Numbered from the stretch's first letter, positions 1-9,369 are shown. The stretch: 64,000 bases of DNA from Bacteriovoracaceae bacterium (GCA_003245675.1 QKCN01000008.1:1-64000); one strand, 5' to 3'. The notes: generated by a model not told the origin, from the sequence alone. Made by a program: numbers and translations.

Positions 1-1
1 T

Positions 2-1555
2 GGGGGAAAATTAAGAGGACAAGAGTTTATCTTAGAAAAAGGAGATAATGTTTTTGGTCGCTCTGATGAATGTGCTCATGTTTTAGAGCTTGCGGGTGTT
101 TCTAAAAAACATATGAATATTGTCGTTAATAGCGATGAAACTGTTTTTGTTGAAGATCTTGGTAGTTCCAATGGTACTTTTGTTGAAGGCAAAATGGTCA
201 AACGGACAAGTTTAAAGAAAAACTCTAAGATTGCGATTCCCAATGCTATTTTTCAGCTGGTCTATGTGGCTGAGAAAAAAGTTGTTATTAAGAAAAAAGT
301 TATTCAAGCAGAAGAAGAGGAGGTTGATTTTGATGCTGCCCCTCCAATGCCTCCCAGTCCAGTCAAAAAAATTCTTCATCTTTTCCGCTATAAGTTGATG
401 CCCTTAGTGTATGGCTTCAATCAGCAGTATGAATGGAGAGTGATTTTTGCAATATTGCTATTTGCCTTTATTGCTACGACTATTGGTCTAGTTATTGGTC
501 CCGTTCTTCAATCGAGTAAGAACTTATTGCAGTATGAGGTCTCTAAGCGTGCTCAACATTATGCTCAAATGATTTCTCGTCTTAATGCATCAGCATTGCA
601 GCGAAAAAATCTAGATCGTTTAGATACAGGCTTTTTAGCGAATGCAGATGGGGTTGTTTCCTATGAGCTGTTTGACTTGGATGGGCGAATTGTTAGTCCC
701 GTGGAAAAACTAAATAAATACATCAATGATTCTTTTTCTATTTATGCTCAAAAGCTTATTCTCGCGGCAGTGCAGTCTCGTCAGGGATATTCCGGTTCCG
801 TTGTCATGAAGAGTTTGGGGGGCGGTGAAATTGGGGTTGCTCAAGGTGTTGCAGCTTATGACTTGACCTCTGGGATTGAAAAAGTTGTGGGGATTATTGC
901 CATTCGTTTTAAACCTGCTTCTTTGGCCGTTGAGGCAGCTAAATCAACACAAGCCTATTTGGAATCTTTGGTAACGGCCTGTCTTGTAGGGATCATCTTT
1001 TTTGGCGTAATCTATTTTTTAACCATTCGATTTTTTGATGAAATGAAATTTCAAATTGAAGAATGTTTGCGCGGTAAGCGCAAAGGTTTGGAAAGCTCTC
1101 AGCTGATGACTGAAGCAAATCCTTTACGCAATTCGATTAATTCATTAATTCAAAGAGTTCGAGAATTGCAAAATGACGATAGCGGTGGGTTCGATGAAGT
1201 CGAGGAGGAAGGCCCTTACATCCGAGTTTTAGAAGAGGTATTCAGAGGATCTTCGGGACCAACCGTGGTGCTAAATGCCGAAAAAAATATTGTGCGCATG
1301 AACACAATGGCTGAGGATCTTTTAGGTATTCGTGAGACCGCTTCAATTGATGCGAGCTTGTTAGACACTTTTAGAGATCAAGGCTTAGCCGCTACTTTAA
1401 TTGATTTGTGTGATAATTCCGCCAATAGTGAAGGACAAGATCAGGTTGGCACTTATGAAATTACGGGCGATCAGTATGAGTTGCATGTAATGGCGATGAT
1501 TGGACGAGATAGTTTTGCAAAAGCATTTCTCCTCAACTTTATGAAGGCAGAGTAA
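2..1555 (+). CDS. FHA-domain membrane sensor protein (5' end outside window)
   Basis: The reading frame is open from base 2, so the true start lies upstream; 517 residues are visible. Residues 1-80 form most of an FHA phosphothreonine-binding domain, with G19-R20-S21, a serine/histidine pair at S34 and H37, and the SSNG turn near 55-58. A transmembrane helix lies at about 146-167. A roughly 155-residue segment resembling a periplasmic sensor domain follows, then a second helix at about 323-345, a HAMP-like linker, and a PAS-like domain from about 410 to the end. This looks like a cytoplasmic phosphopeptide reader joined to a membrane sensor; no kinase domain is visible. It ends two bases before the next FHA gene and is probably co-transcribed with it. 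The sensor and PAS calls are by overall pattern only. Confidence 0.8.
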   Translation, partial: GGKLRGQEFILEKGDNVFGRSDECAHVLELAGVSKKHMNIVVNSDETVFVEDLGSSNGTFVEGKMVKRTSLKKNSKIAIPNAIFQLVYVAEKKVVIKKKVIQAEEEEVDFDAAPPMPPSPVKKILHLFRYKLMPLVYGFNQQYEWRVIFAILLFAFIATTIGLVIGPVLQSSKNLLQYEVSKRAQHYAQMISRLNASALQRKNLDRLDTGFLANADGVVSYELFDLDGRIVSPVEKLNKYINDSFSIYAQKLILAAVQSRQGYSGSVVMKSLGGGEIGVAQGVAAYDLTSGIEKVVGIIAIRFKPASLAVEAAKSTQAYLESLVTACLVGIIFFGVIYFLTIRFFDEMKFQIEECLRGKRKGLESSQLMTEANPLRNSINSLIQRVRELQNDDSGGFDEVEEEGPYIRVLEEVFRGSSGPTVVLNAEKNIVRMNTMAEDLLGIRETASIDASLLDTFRDQGLAATLIDLCDNSANSEGQDQVGTYEITGDQYELHVMAMIGRDSFAKAFLLNFMKAE

Positions 1556-1557
1556 AA

Positions 1558-2529
1558 ATGAGTGGTAATGTTCAAATTTTAAAAAATTTCGAATTGCCCA
1601 AGGCGCCAGGGGTTCATTATCGCTTGGTGTGCATGACTGGAGCGAAAAAAGGTGAAACGTATTATTTAAAGGGTAATCGTGTCGTTATGGGGCGTTCGGA
1701 TACCTGTGATATTACAATCCATGATGCAAAGTCCTCCCGAGAACATGCTGAATTAGTAAGAATGGGGCCAAGCTTTGTTTTAACTGATTTGAAATCACAA
1801 AATGGGGTTATCGTAAACGACCTCAAGATTTCTCAACACACTTTAGTTGAGGGAGATCGCGTGATTATTGGTCAAACAATTTATCGCTATGGAAAAGTTC
1901 GTGTTGAGGATGGGTCTGCCGATATTAAAGTAACTGATTCAAAGGAAGAGGCGGAAGAGGACGAAGAGAAAGCTCCTGCGGAAAAAGTCGGCAAGAAAAA
2001 AATAATGTTGGCATTGGTTGGCGCCTTACTTATTTATGTTTTTATTGGTGATGGTGGGGATAGTTCAAATCAGCCTGCGAAAGTTCGTTCCGGTAAAATT
2101 GGTGTTAGTGATGTGAGTGCTGATTTTACACGAGGAATAAAGAAGGCAGAGGAAAAAAAAGATAAAGAACTAGAGCGAAAATTACGTTCTATTTTTATTA
2201 CTGGAATTAGAGAGATGAGGGAGAAAAATTATTATCGTGCTATTACTGAGTTTAGTTTGGCATTAATTCTTGATCCCGGAAATGGCAGGGCCCAAAATTA
2301 TTTAAGTCAAGCGAAGCAATTTTTAGATAAGGATGTGCAATCTCTATTTATTGCAGGTACAAGATCAATGAAGGCTTTGCGCTATCGGGCAGCCAGTGTT
2401 CATTATTGCAATATTATGCGCTTATTGCAGACAAATCCAGAAGACGAACGATACAAAACGGCAGAGAAAAATATCAGAGAGATAGAAAAATTATTAGGAT
2501 TGGACGACGGTGAAATTAGCTGTATATAG
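1558..2529 (+). CDS. FHA-domain protein with one TM helix and TPR-like tail
   Basis: A 323-aa protein with an N-terminal FHA domain at about residues 20-115. It carries the core G45-R46-S47, S60/H63 and N82-G83 residues used for phosphothreonine recognition. An acidic/lysine-rich linker is followed by a single transmembrane helix at about 149-164. The distal part (about 205-310) is helical and TPR-like. The topology suggests a cytoplasmic phospho-reader anchored to a periplasmic helical scaffold. The ATG follows the preceding stop by two bases, and the stop overlaps the next gene by 20 bp, so translational coupling is likely. No enzymatic motif is visible. Confidence 0.85.
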   Translation: MSGNVQILKNFELPKAPGVHYRLVCMTGAKKGETYYLKGNRVVMGRSDTCDITIHDAKSSREHAELVRMGPSFVLTDLKSQNGVIVNDLKISQHTLVEGDRVIIGQTIYRYGKVRVEDGSADIKVTDSKEEAEEDEEKAPAEKVGKKKIMLALVGALLIYVFIGDGGDSSNQPAKVRSGKIGVSDVSADFTRGIKKAEEKKDKELERKLRSIFITGIREMREKNYYRAITEFSLALILDPGNGRAQNYLSQAKQFLDKDVQSLFIAGTRSMKALRYRAASVHYCNIMRLLQTNPEDERYKTAEKNIREIEKLLGLDDGEISCI

Positions 2530-4804
2530 AGAGGGACAACTTATCGGAGAACATGATTTACTTTCCATTTTGGGAGGAAATCTTGAATCTGAATCTTTCG
2601 AAATCTCCATCGGGAGAGCGGAAGATTGTCATATTCGCATTGAGGATCCTCAAATTTCTAGATTGCATGCCATTATCAAAAAAACAGGAGCGGCTTGGGA
2701 GATCATAAAGAAAACCAGTAATGGTACTTTTGTGGTAAATGGCTCACCCATTGAAAATAAAGTCTTGATGAATGGGGATATGATACTGTTGGGTCCCTTT
2801 CAAATGAATATTATTATGACAGAAGCAATTGCCGTTGCTCCTGCTGCTGTAACCGAAATTGTCAAGGAACCAGAGGCGCCACAAGAAGAATCATTAGAGC
2901 AAGCTCAACCAGAAAGCAATACTGATATTCTTAATATGATGGTTGAGGAACAAGAGGCGCAGCTTGATGTATTAGACGAAAGCGAGGCAGAGTTTTCTGA
3001 TGCAACGGTTTCTCCCGAGGAAGAGTCGACAGAGGCTTTTATTGATACAAATGAAGACGCTGGCGAAGGTGAGTTTTCTTCTGAAGAAGAAGGGTTTGGA
3101 GAAGAGGGCTTCTCGGAAGGGGAAGAAGGGTTTGCTGAAGGAGAGGACGGTTTTTCCGAAGATGGATTTGGCGAAGAGGGATTCGGTGAAGATGGTGTTG
3201 AGATGGAAGAAGTTGAAGATAAAACTTCTTTCATTCAGTCATTTGCTTCCTTTGAACTTTTCCTTTTCGGTGAGCACGCCCCCTATGACCGATATAAGTT
3301 AGATGAAAAAGAAGTCTTTATTGGGCGTGATCTTAAAAAATGCCAGATCATTCTTTCTGACCCCGAGGTCTCAGGTACACATGCCGTTATTCGCAGAGGA
3401 GTATTGGGATACACCTTAGAAGATTTGAATTCATCTAATGGAACAATTTATCAGGGCGCTCGCATTAATCAAATTCAGCTAGAAGAGGGTGCTGAATTCA
3501 TGATTGGCAGCACGACCTTTACTGTGAAAGTTAGCTCGGAGATGTTGGATGTTGAGGCGCACAACCTCATGCCGGTCGCAGATAATCAAGAAATAGAAAT
3601 CGAAGAGGTTGTTGAGGAAGAGGTTGATCTTGGAGATCTTACAGAAGAAGAGGCGCTTGCTCTCACTGGTGGAGGGGCGACAGAGGAGAAACCTAAAAGT
3701 CTTATCGGAAAATTTAAAGCGCTTCCCCCTCGGAAGAGGTTGATTTATGGTCTAGTTGTTCTTGCTGGTCTTTATATGTTGATGGATGGAGGAGATGAAC
3801 AGCCCAAAAAACAGGCACCCGCTAATGCGAAGACAGAAGTTTCTAAAGATAAAAAAGATGATTCTAAGCAAGATGCAACTAAAAAAACAAAGAAGATATT
3901 AACACCAGAGGAGCAAAAACAGCTTGATGAACTTTATCTTCTTGCAAAATCTCTTGTTGATTCAGGGAAATATGAAGAAGCTCTTTTTGAGTTTGATAAG
4001 ATTGTTAAAATAGATGATGAATATAAGCAGACTCAATTATTGAAATCGCTTGCGGAAGAGGGTTTAAAAAAGTTAGAGGACTTGGCTCGCAAGGAGCAGG
4101 AAAGAAAAGAGGCTGAAGAACGTCGTAAGCAGGTTAAGGAACTTGTTGATCGGGCCAAGGCGGCAACAGATAAGCGACAAGTCTCTGTTGCTGAAACTTT
4201 GTTTACTCAGATTTATGCTCTTGATCCAGAGAATCTTGATGTTTCTCAGATGAAGCTAGAGTTAGAGGCTTGGAAGAGAGAAGAAGAAAAGAAAAAAATG
4301 GAAAAAGAGCGAGAGGCAGCAGAGAAGAAGAGGCAGATTGAACTGCTCGCTCCAGGGAAAAATCATTACTTAAAAGAAGAGTGGTTTAAGGCAATTAACC
4401 GTTTAGAAGAATATTTGCAACGAACAGATTTACAAGAAGATTACATTAAAGAAGCAACGAAGATGCTACAAGAATCAAAAGAAAAACTTAAGCGAAAAGT
4501 ATCTCCTCTGTTGGGCAAGGCTCGTTCGGCTAAGGAGGCTCAAGATTTAAAGGCATCCTATGAAATTTATAAATTGATTTTGAAAATTGATCCAACGAGT
4601 AGTGAGGCACTCAATGAAATGAGTGAAATTCAAGATATTCTTTATCGTCGTTCCATGAAAAAGTATCGGGAGGCTTTAATTTCTGAATCTCTAAGTTTAT
4701 TTGAAGAAGCAAAGGAAAAATTTCAGGAAGTTCAGCAAATCTCTCCCTCTGATAGTGAGTATTACAAGAAAGCTAGTGAAAAGCTTAAAAATTATTGGGA
4801 TTAA
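2510..4804 (+). CDS. Double-FHA, TPR membrane protein with acidic Gly/Phe repeats
   Basis: A 764-aa protein starting at a GTG preceded by AGGA and overlapping the upstream FHA gene by 20 bp. FHA domain 1 has G35-R36 and S50/H53; FHA domain 2 has G272-R273, a following S/H pair and SSNG. Between them (about 190-232) is a low-complexity array of short acidic units of the type E-E/D-G-F. A transmembrane helix lies at about 410-427. The C-terminal 300 residues are lysine/glutamate-rich with TPR-like helical pairs and coiled-coil potential. Two phospho-reader domains on one chain suggest a scaffold bridging phosphorylated partners. The acidic segment makes long open frames on other strands; these are not separate genes. 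Confidence 0.85.
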   Translation: MKLAVYREGQLIGEHDLLSILGGNLESESFEISIGRAEDCHIRIEDPQISRLHAIIKKTGAAWEIIKKTSNGTFVVNGSPIENKVLMNGDMILLGPFQMNIIMTEAIAVAPAAVTEIVKEPEAPQEESLEQAQPESNTDILNMMVEEQEAQLDVLDESEAEFSDATVSPEEESTEAFIDTNEDAGEGEFSSEEEGFGEEGFSEGEEGFAEGEDGFSEDGFGEEGFGEDGVEMEEVEDKTSFIQSFASFELFLFGEHAPYDRYKLDEKEVFIGRDLKKCQIILSDPEVSGTHAVIRRGVLGYTLEDLNSSNGTIYQGARINQIQLEEGAEFMIGSTTFTVKVSSEMLDVEAHNLMPVADNQEIEIEEVVEEEVDLGDLTEEEALALTGGGATEEKPKSLIGKFKALPPRKRLIYGLVVLAGLYMLMDGGDEQPKKQAPANAKTEVSKDKKDDSKQDATKKTKKILTPEEQKQLDELYLLAKSLVDSGKYEEALFEFDKIVKIDDEYKQTQLLKSLAEEGLKKLEDLARKEQERKEAEERRKQVKELVDRAKAATDKRQVSVAETLFTQIYALDPENLDVSQMKLELEAWKREEEKKKMEKEREAAEKKRQIELLAPGKNHYLKEEWFKAINRLEEYLQRTDLQEDYIKEATKMLQESKEKLKRKVSPLLGKARSAKEAQDLKASYEIYKLILKIDPTSSEALNEMSEIQDILYRRSMKKYREALISESLSLFEEAKEKFQEVQQISPSDSEYYKKASEKLKNYWD

Positions 4805-4806
4805 CT

Positions 4807-5547
4807 ATGTTAGATCTAAAGGCTTATGCCCTATCTTCACACCAAGGACCTTATTTAGAGATAAATGAGGATGCTTGTGATTTTGATTTGGAAAATGGCC
4901 TTTTCCTTTTGCTCGATGGTTTTGGGGGGGCAGGAATTGGAGATCAACTTGTTGGACAACTCAAAGAATACATAAAGACTTTCTATGTGAAAATTGCAGC
5001 AGATATTGATGCGACAATGCCTTTCTTTTATAGTTCGCGCTATTTGCTGGAGGCGAATGCTCTTATTAATGCAATGATGTACGCACATAAGCTCGTGCTC
5101 AAGGATAATTCTGCCAAGAAAATGTCAGAACGTGCGGGGGCTTCAGGTATTTTTGCTGCATTGTCAGAAAATCTTGTGACGGTTATTTCTGTTGGCAATA
5201 CCGCTGGATATATCATGCGCAATGGATTTTTAGAGCGTCTTTTTATTCCGGACAATTATAAGTTTTTGGGAAGTGATGATCATGATTTACACTTAAGGAC
5301 TATGCCCTTATCTGCATTTGGTCTGTTTGATCAACTCAATTACACCGTCAAAGAGGTTAAGCCGACTAAAGACGATATGATTGTTCTTATTTCGGATGGA
5401 GTCTATTCTCGTTTGAAAGAGAATGAGATGGGGCATATTTTGAGGGAGCCAGGCTTTGATCTTTCGCAAAAAATAGAGCGGCTCTTTGAGAAAGCAAATG
5501 AAAGAGGTAATTTTGATAATCAAAGTGCTCTAATTTTACAATTTTAG
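4807..5547 (+). CDS. PP2C-family (PPM) protein phosphatase-like protein
   Basis: A 246-aa protein starting at the ATG two bases after the preceding stop; a TTG 12 bases upstream would also be open but is less likely. It shows the PPM metal-site signatures: N20-E21-D22, D37-G38 in a GFGG context, S-D197-G and D237-N238. The family dephosphorylates Ser/Thr residues using two Mn/Mg ions. The usual GDS motif reads GNT here, away from the main metal ligands. Its place straight after three FHA genes suggests that it reverses the phosphorylation read by those domains. No Ser/Thr kinase is in the window, so the partner kinase must be elsewhere. Confidence 0.8.
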   Translation: MLDLKAYALSSHQGPYLEINEDACDFDLENGLFLLLDGFGGAGIGDQLVGQLKEYIKTFYVKIAADIDATMPFFYSSRYLLEANALINAMMYAHKLVLKDNSAKKMSERAGASGIFAALSENLVTVISVGNTAGYIMRNGFLERLFIPDNYKFLGSDDHDLHLRTMPLSAFGLFDQLNYTVKEVKPTKDDMIVLISDGVYSRLKENEMGHILREPGFDLSQKIERLFEKANERGNFDNQSALILQF

Positions 5548-5614
5548 TGCTGGAATATAGAAGCTTTTTGTTTATAATAATAGATGTAATAAAGCTTTAA
5601 AGTTGAGGTAAATA

Positions 5615-7192
5615 ATGTCGGTAAAGGTACTTTTGGCAGATGACAGTTCGACCATTCAAAAGGTTATTCGCATAACACTTGCCAATGAGCCTTATGTTTT
5701 GACAGAGGCAACCACCGAGGTGGAGCTTTTCAGTGCTCTAGAAAAAGAAACCTATAGTTTGGTTTTATTGGACGCTAATCTGTCTGAATCATTATCTGGC
5801 TATGAATTGAGTAAAAAAGTAAAAGAGATTTCTGCGCGCTCTCGAGTTCTTTTGATGTTTGGAACTTTTGATAATGTTGATGAGGCTCTTTTAAAAGAGT
5901 GTGGCGCCAGTGATAAAGTGATTAAACCTTTTGATAGCAATCGCTTTATATCGACCTGCCGTCTTTTAGTTGAAGAAGCTGGTGAAGTTGAAGAGCAGCA
6001 TAATGAAAATGTTTCTTTTGAGCCAGAACCAGATGTTATTATTGACGAAGAAATGGTTGAAAGAGCAGAAGAGGAATTTTCTGCTGCTGATGAAGATATT
6101 GTCGCAGTTGAGCTTGATCGTGACGACGATTTTATTGTCGAAGAGAAACGACCTTTGCGTCTTGTTTCAGCAGATGATCTTAATGAAGAGTGGGAAGATA
6201 TAAGTGTTCCGGGGGTGATCGGAGACGAGGCACCTGAGAATACTGTTTTAGAAGACCTGCCCCCTGTCATTGATGAAGTTAACGAAGGTGTCGTAAACGA
6301 ATTTAATGATGAAGTTTCTCCTGTCGTACAGTCTGTTATCGATTCTAGCGGAGTACTGCCGGAAGATGCAGACTTAGAATTTCCTGATGAAATCGTCGAG
6401 AATAGTACTGAGGAACTTGTTGTTGAAGAAGCTGCTGTTGGCGAACCGGAGGAGGAAGAAGTTTTTGTGGAAGAAGCGACTTCGGTACCTCAAGAGTTGC
6501 AAGAAAAAGTTTCTGATCTTTGGGACACAGATGAATTTGTCGATGAGCCAGCTCAAGATTTTGAGCAGCAGCTTGCAGAGGATGAAAATAAGATTGATTC
6601 TCGCCCTCGTCCTCAGTTTGTTTCTTTGGAAGATCTCAATGATGTAACAGAGGATATTGAAGAAATTGAAGAAGGGGTTGAGGAGCTTGAACAGCATTCA
6701 GGGGCCCTTGAAGATTTGATTGCAGATGAAGAAGACGAAGATGATTCTTGGGATGCCGATGAGGGATTTGATTCTCAATCTATTGATGCTGTTGAAGAGC
6801 CTCAAGAAACTCAGAAGCCTCGCAATGACTCTCTTAATCTTGCGGAAATGGATATCGCAGGAAGTGCGGATCTTGATTTTGATTTTGGTGATGAAGTTGA
6901 AGATGTTCAAAAACAGGCTGTCGATTTGGTTAGCGAAGAGGTCTTCGCCGCTGTTGAGCCAATGGTGCGGGAAGAGGTTGTTGAACAGATTGTAGAACAG
7001 GTCGAGGCACCTAAAACTGAAGATCTTGCACCAATGCTTGAGCGTTTAGTTGACCACTATGTACGTGAGTACTGCAAGGAATCAATTGAAAAGGTTGCTT
7101 GGAAAATCATTCCTGACTTGGCCGAGAAAATTATTAAAGAAGAATTGAGTCGTTTGGCCCAGTCGATTGTGGATGATAACGAGCATTTTTAG
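5615..7192 (+). CDS. Response regulator with long acidic linker and helical C-terminal domain
   Basis: A 525-aa protein with good SD spacing (GAGGTA before the ATG). Residues 1-120 are a receiver domain with acidic pair D9-D10, phosphoacceptor D53 and conserved K103. Residues 125-430 are a very acidic, valine/glutamate-rich, probably disordered linker. The last 70 residues form a helical module containing AWKIIPDLAEKIIKEEL, of a type I recall at the C-terminus of long receiver-domain proteins in Myxococcus-like and Geobacter-like bacteria. No DNA-binding or catalytic output domain is visible, so output is probably by protein contact. It lies 67 bp after the phosphatase gene and overlaps birA tail-to-tail by 4 bp. 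Confidence 0.8.
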   Translation: MSVKVLLADDSSTIQKVIRITLANEPYVLTEATTEVELFSALEKETYSLVLLDANLSESLSGYELSKKVKEISARSRVLLMFGTFDNVDEALLKECGASDKVIKPFDSNRFISTCRLLVEEAGEVEEQHNENVSFEPEPDVIIDEEMVERAEEEFSAADEDIVAVELDRDDDFIVEEKRPLRLVSADDLNEEWEDISVPGVIGDEAPENTVLEDLPPVIDEVNEGVVNEFNDEVSPVVQSVIDSSGVLPEDADLEFPDEIVENSTEELVVEEAAVGEPEEEEVFVEEATSVPQELQEKVSDLWDTDEFVDEPAQDFEQQLAEDENKIDSRPRPQFVSLEDLNDVTEDIEEIEEGVEELEQHSGALEDLIADEEDEDDSWDADEGFDSQSIDAVEEPQETQKPRNDSLNLAEMDIAGSADLDFDFGDEVEDVQKQAVDLVSEEVFAAVEPMVREEVVEQIVEQVEAPKTEDLAPMLERLVDHYVREYCKESIEKVAWKIIPDLAEKIIKEELSRLAQSIVDDNEHF

Positions 7193-7872
7193 TCGAGTAT
7201 AAATAGAGAACCGGCCATTATTTTTTTGATGGCACCTGAGGGAAGCTCTAAGAGGGCTTCCCCATCTTGGCAAATTCCTTTAAATATACCTGTTGTATCG
7301 TCAATGCGAACTTGGCTTTCTAAGTGAATGCAGTATTGATTCCATTTTTTGATAAGTTTTTCCGTGCATGTAATTCTATTTTCTTGGATAAAGCAAAAGA
7401 GTTCTGATGCTTTTGGTGCCATTTCTTGCTCTTTAAAAATAAAGTTGATGGGATACGGAAAATTTTCCTTATCTAAATGGGGTGGGGCAATGAGATTGAG
7501 TCCAATTCCCGCAATAACCCAGTCTTTTTGCAGGTGGCAGATGATGCCCCCAACCTTTTCTTTTTGTTGGTTGAGAAGGTCGTTGGGCCATTTTAGTTTT
7601 ATTGATTTTCCCTTGGATTCTAAAAAGCACGCAGTGAGTACACCTAGTTCGAGTGTGGTTAGGCTAAGTTGCGGGTGGGCCCTTATATTAAATGAACAGG
7701 CAAGACTTTGGGGGAAAAAGCTCCAATTGTGTCCGCTTCTTCCAATACCTTTTCTTTGATTTTGGGTAGAAATGAGGTAAGTTTTATTTTCCTTCTCTTG
7801 TGTAAGGATCTCTTTAAGGTAATTTTGTGTTGAATCACATTCGGCCAATTCAATATGTTCAAAGTCATGCAT
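7189..7872 (-). CDS. birA: Biotin--[acetyl-CoA-carboxylase] ligase, monofunctional
   Basis: A 227-aa protein of the BPL_LplA_LipB fold. It would activate biotin as biotinyl-AMP and attach it to the biotin carboxyl carrier protein. Visible motifs are the adenylate-binding loop GIGRSGHNW (residues 42-50, replacing the usual GRGRRGR type), KWPND (94-98) and KVGG (106-109). The N-terminal helix-turn-helix of bifunctional BirA is absent, so it should be a ligase and not a repressor. The start codon is only 14 bp from the divergent rph start, so promoters for each gene must lie within the other coding region or be shared. Confidence 0.87.
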   Translation of the reverse strand: MHDFEHIELAECDSTQNYLKEILTQEKENKTYLISTQNQRKGIGRSGHNWSFFPQSLACSFNIRAHPQLSLTTLELGVLTACFLESKGKSIKLKWPNDLLNQQKEKVGGIICHLQKDWVIAGIGLNLIAPPHLDKENFPYPINFIFKEQEMAPKASELFCFIQENRITCTEKLIKKWNQYCIHLESQVRIDDTTGIFKGICQDGEALLELPSGAIKKIMAGSLFILD

Positions 7873-7886
7873 AAAGGAGTTTTACC

Positions 7887-8603
7887 ATGGATTTAATCAA
7901 AAGAAATACCCCCAGAAAAATTAAAATTACTCCCAATATCAATCCCTATGCGGCGGGAAGTGTTCTTGTGGAGTTTGGTAATACTAAAGTTCATGTGACT
8001 GCGACAGTTGAAGAGACAATTCCTTCTTGGATGCGTGATCAAAAAAAAGGATGGGTGACTGGAGAGTATTCGATGCTGCCAACTTCTACCCACACTCGCT
8101 CTCGACGAGAGCGTAAAGGTCCTTCTGGACGAACTCAAGAAATTCAAAGATTGATCGGGCGCAGTATGCGTGCGGCACTCAATTTGGAAAAGCTCGGTGA
8201 GCGCACAGTCACCTTAGATTGTGATGTGTTAGTTGCTGATGGAGGAACGCGAACAGCTTCTATTTCAGGAGCCTTTGTGGCCTTAAAGATAGCCTTGGAG
8301 TCTCTTATAAAAGAAGGGAAAATTAGTGAAAATCCCATAAAAGAACAAATTGCAGCCTTGAGCGTTGGAATTGATTCTGAAGGAAAGATTATTGCTGATT
8401 TAAATTATGAAGAAGATTCTAGCTGTGAAACAGACATGAACATTGTGATGACTCGCAGTGGAAAATTTGTAGAAGTTCAAGGAACAGCTGAGGGGGAGCC
8501 TTTTTCGCGCGAATATTTGGAGCAACTGCTAAACGTTGCGAGTACGGCCTTAGAAGATGTCTTTGCAGAGCAAGACGCTGCTTGGGAGAAGGTATGCAAT
8601 TAA
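7887..8603 (+). CDS. rph: Ribonuclease PH
   Basis: A 238-aa, full-length RNase PH, the phosphorolytic 3'-5' exoribonuclease that trims tRNA 3' ends. It begins with the typical RPRKIKIT-like strand and carries the GEYSMLP and THTRSRRER segments of the active site and the GGTRTASI motif of the family. AAGGAG lies nine bases upstream of the ATG. The last 10 bp overlap rdgB, the common rph-rdgB arrangement in bacteria. Divergent from birA with only 14 bp between start codons. Confidence 0.95.
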   Translation: MDLIKRNTPRKIKITPNINPYAAGSVLVEFGNTKVHVTATVEETIPSWMRDQKKGWVTGEYSMLPTSTHTRSRRERKGPSGRTQEIQRLIGRSMRAALNLEKLGERTVTLDCDVLVADGGTRTASISGAFVALKIALESLIKEGKISENPIKEQIAALSVGIDSEGKIIADLNYEEDSSCETDMNIVMTRSGKFVEVQGTAEGEPFSREYLEQLLNVASTALEDVFAEQDAAWEKVCN

Positions 8604-9205
8604 TACTAGCATCCTCAAATGCTCATAAGGCTGAAGAATTGTCTGAACATGTAAATGGCTATGAACTCTCTATTGTCGCGGCAGATGAAAAATTAGATGT
8701 TCTTGAAGATGGCGATACTTTTGAAGCAAATGCTTTTAAAAAAGCGCAGGCATATTTTAATCGCTATGGGGAGCCTGTGATTGCTGACGATTCAGGGCTC
8801 ATTGTCGAAAAACTTCCTCATCTTTTGGGAGTTCAATCTGCACGTTTTGGTGGTGGAAAAGAGGTTACTGCTTCTGAACGCAATCAAGAGCTTTTAAAAG
8901 TTTTGCAGCAGAAGGGATTGAGGTCGGCAGAGGATCGCAGGGCCTATTTTTCTTGCACTCTTTGTGTCTATTTATCAGATGCGGAAATTTATTTTTTTAC
9001 GGGAAAAGTTGAAGGGCATATTGGAGATGAAGAAAAAGGATCTGATGGTTTTGGCTATGATCCTCTTTTTGTTCCTTCTGAAATAGAGGGGGGGGCCCAT
9101 TTGGCAGAGCTTAAGGATTGGAAATTATTAAATTCTCACCGAAGCCGAGCCGTTCAAAATATGATGAAATTTTTTGTATCAAAGGGAATTGTCAAAAAGA
9201 AATAA
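8594..9205 (+). CDS. rdgB: XTP/dITP diphosphatase (RdgB/HAM1 family)
   Basis: A 203-aa nucleotide-pool sanitising enzyme that hydrolyses dITP, dXTP and ITP to the monophosphates. It starts [14 protein letters not shown], matching the family's ASxNxxKxxEL substrate motif, and later has ADDSGL and the [10 protein letters not shown] signature. The ATG at 8594 is preferred over a TTG at 8582 because GGAG sits five bases upstream and the family N-terminus begins here. It overlaps the rph stop by 10 bp, indicating translational coupling. Confidence 0.93.
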   Translation: MQLILASSNAHKAEELSEHVNGYELSIVAADEKLDVLEDGDTFEANAFKKAQAYFNRYGEPVIADDSGLIVEKLPHLLGVQSARFGGGKEVTASERNQELLKVLQQKGLRSAEDRRAYFSCTLCVYLSDAEIYFFTGKVEGHIGDEEKGSDGFGYDPLFVPSEIEGGAHLAELKDWKLLNSHRSRAVQNMMKFFVSKGIVKKK

Positions 9206-9230
9206 AAATGTCATAACTAGTTCTCGATAT

Positions 9231-9307
9231 CGGGGCGTAGCGCAGTCTGGTAGCGCATCTGCTTTGGGAGCAGAGGGCCGTTGGTTCGAATCCAATCGCC
9301 CCGACCA
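9231..9307 (+). tRNA. tRNA-Pro (anticodon TGG)
   Basis: A 77-nt cloverleaf. Acceptor stem CGGGGCG pairs perfectly with CGCCCCG. The D-arm is closed by GCGC, the anticodon stem is TCTGC/GCAGA with loop TTTGGGA, and the T-arm has GTTGG/CCAAT (one G-T pair) with TTCGAAT. The anticodon TGG is at 9265-9267. The first pair is C1-G72, the unusual pair typical of bacterial tRNA-Pro. The CCA tail is genome-encoded. It follows rdgB by 25 bp and is followed directly by a terminator. Confidence 0.96.
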
Positions 9308-9312
9308 TCTTT

Positions 9313-9345
9313 AAAAAGCCAACTCTTCTTGAGTTGGCTTTTTTA
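9313..9345 (+). terminator. Rho-independent terminator after tRNA-Pro
   Basis: Stem AAAAAGCCAACTC / GAGTTGGCTTTTT with loop TTCTT and a T-rich end. It terminates the rph-rdgB-tRNA direction. Confidence 0.88.
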
Positions 9346-9369
9346 TTATCTCCATCTCAAAAGCAAAAA

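Noticed and set aside
2905-3234. Long open frames on the opposite and shifted strands of the acidic FHA and response-regulator regions
   Set aside because: They are created by repetitive Glu/Asp codons; their products are Ser/Pro or Lys/Leu-rich with no family pattern or SD.
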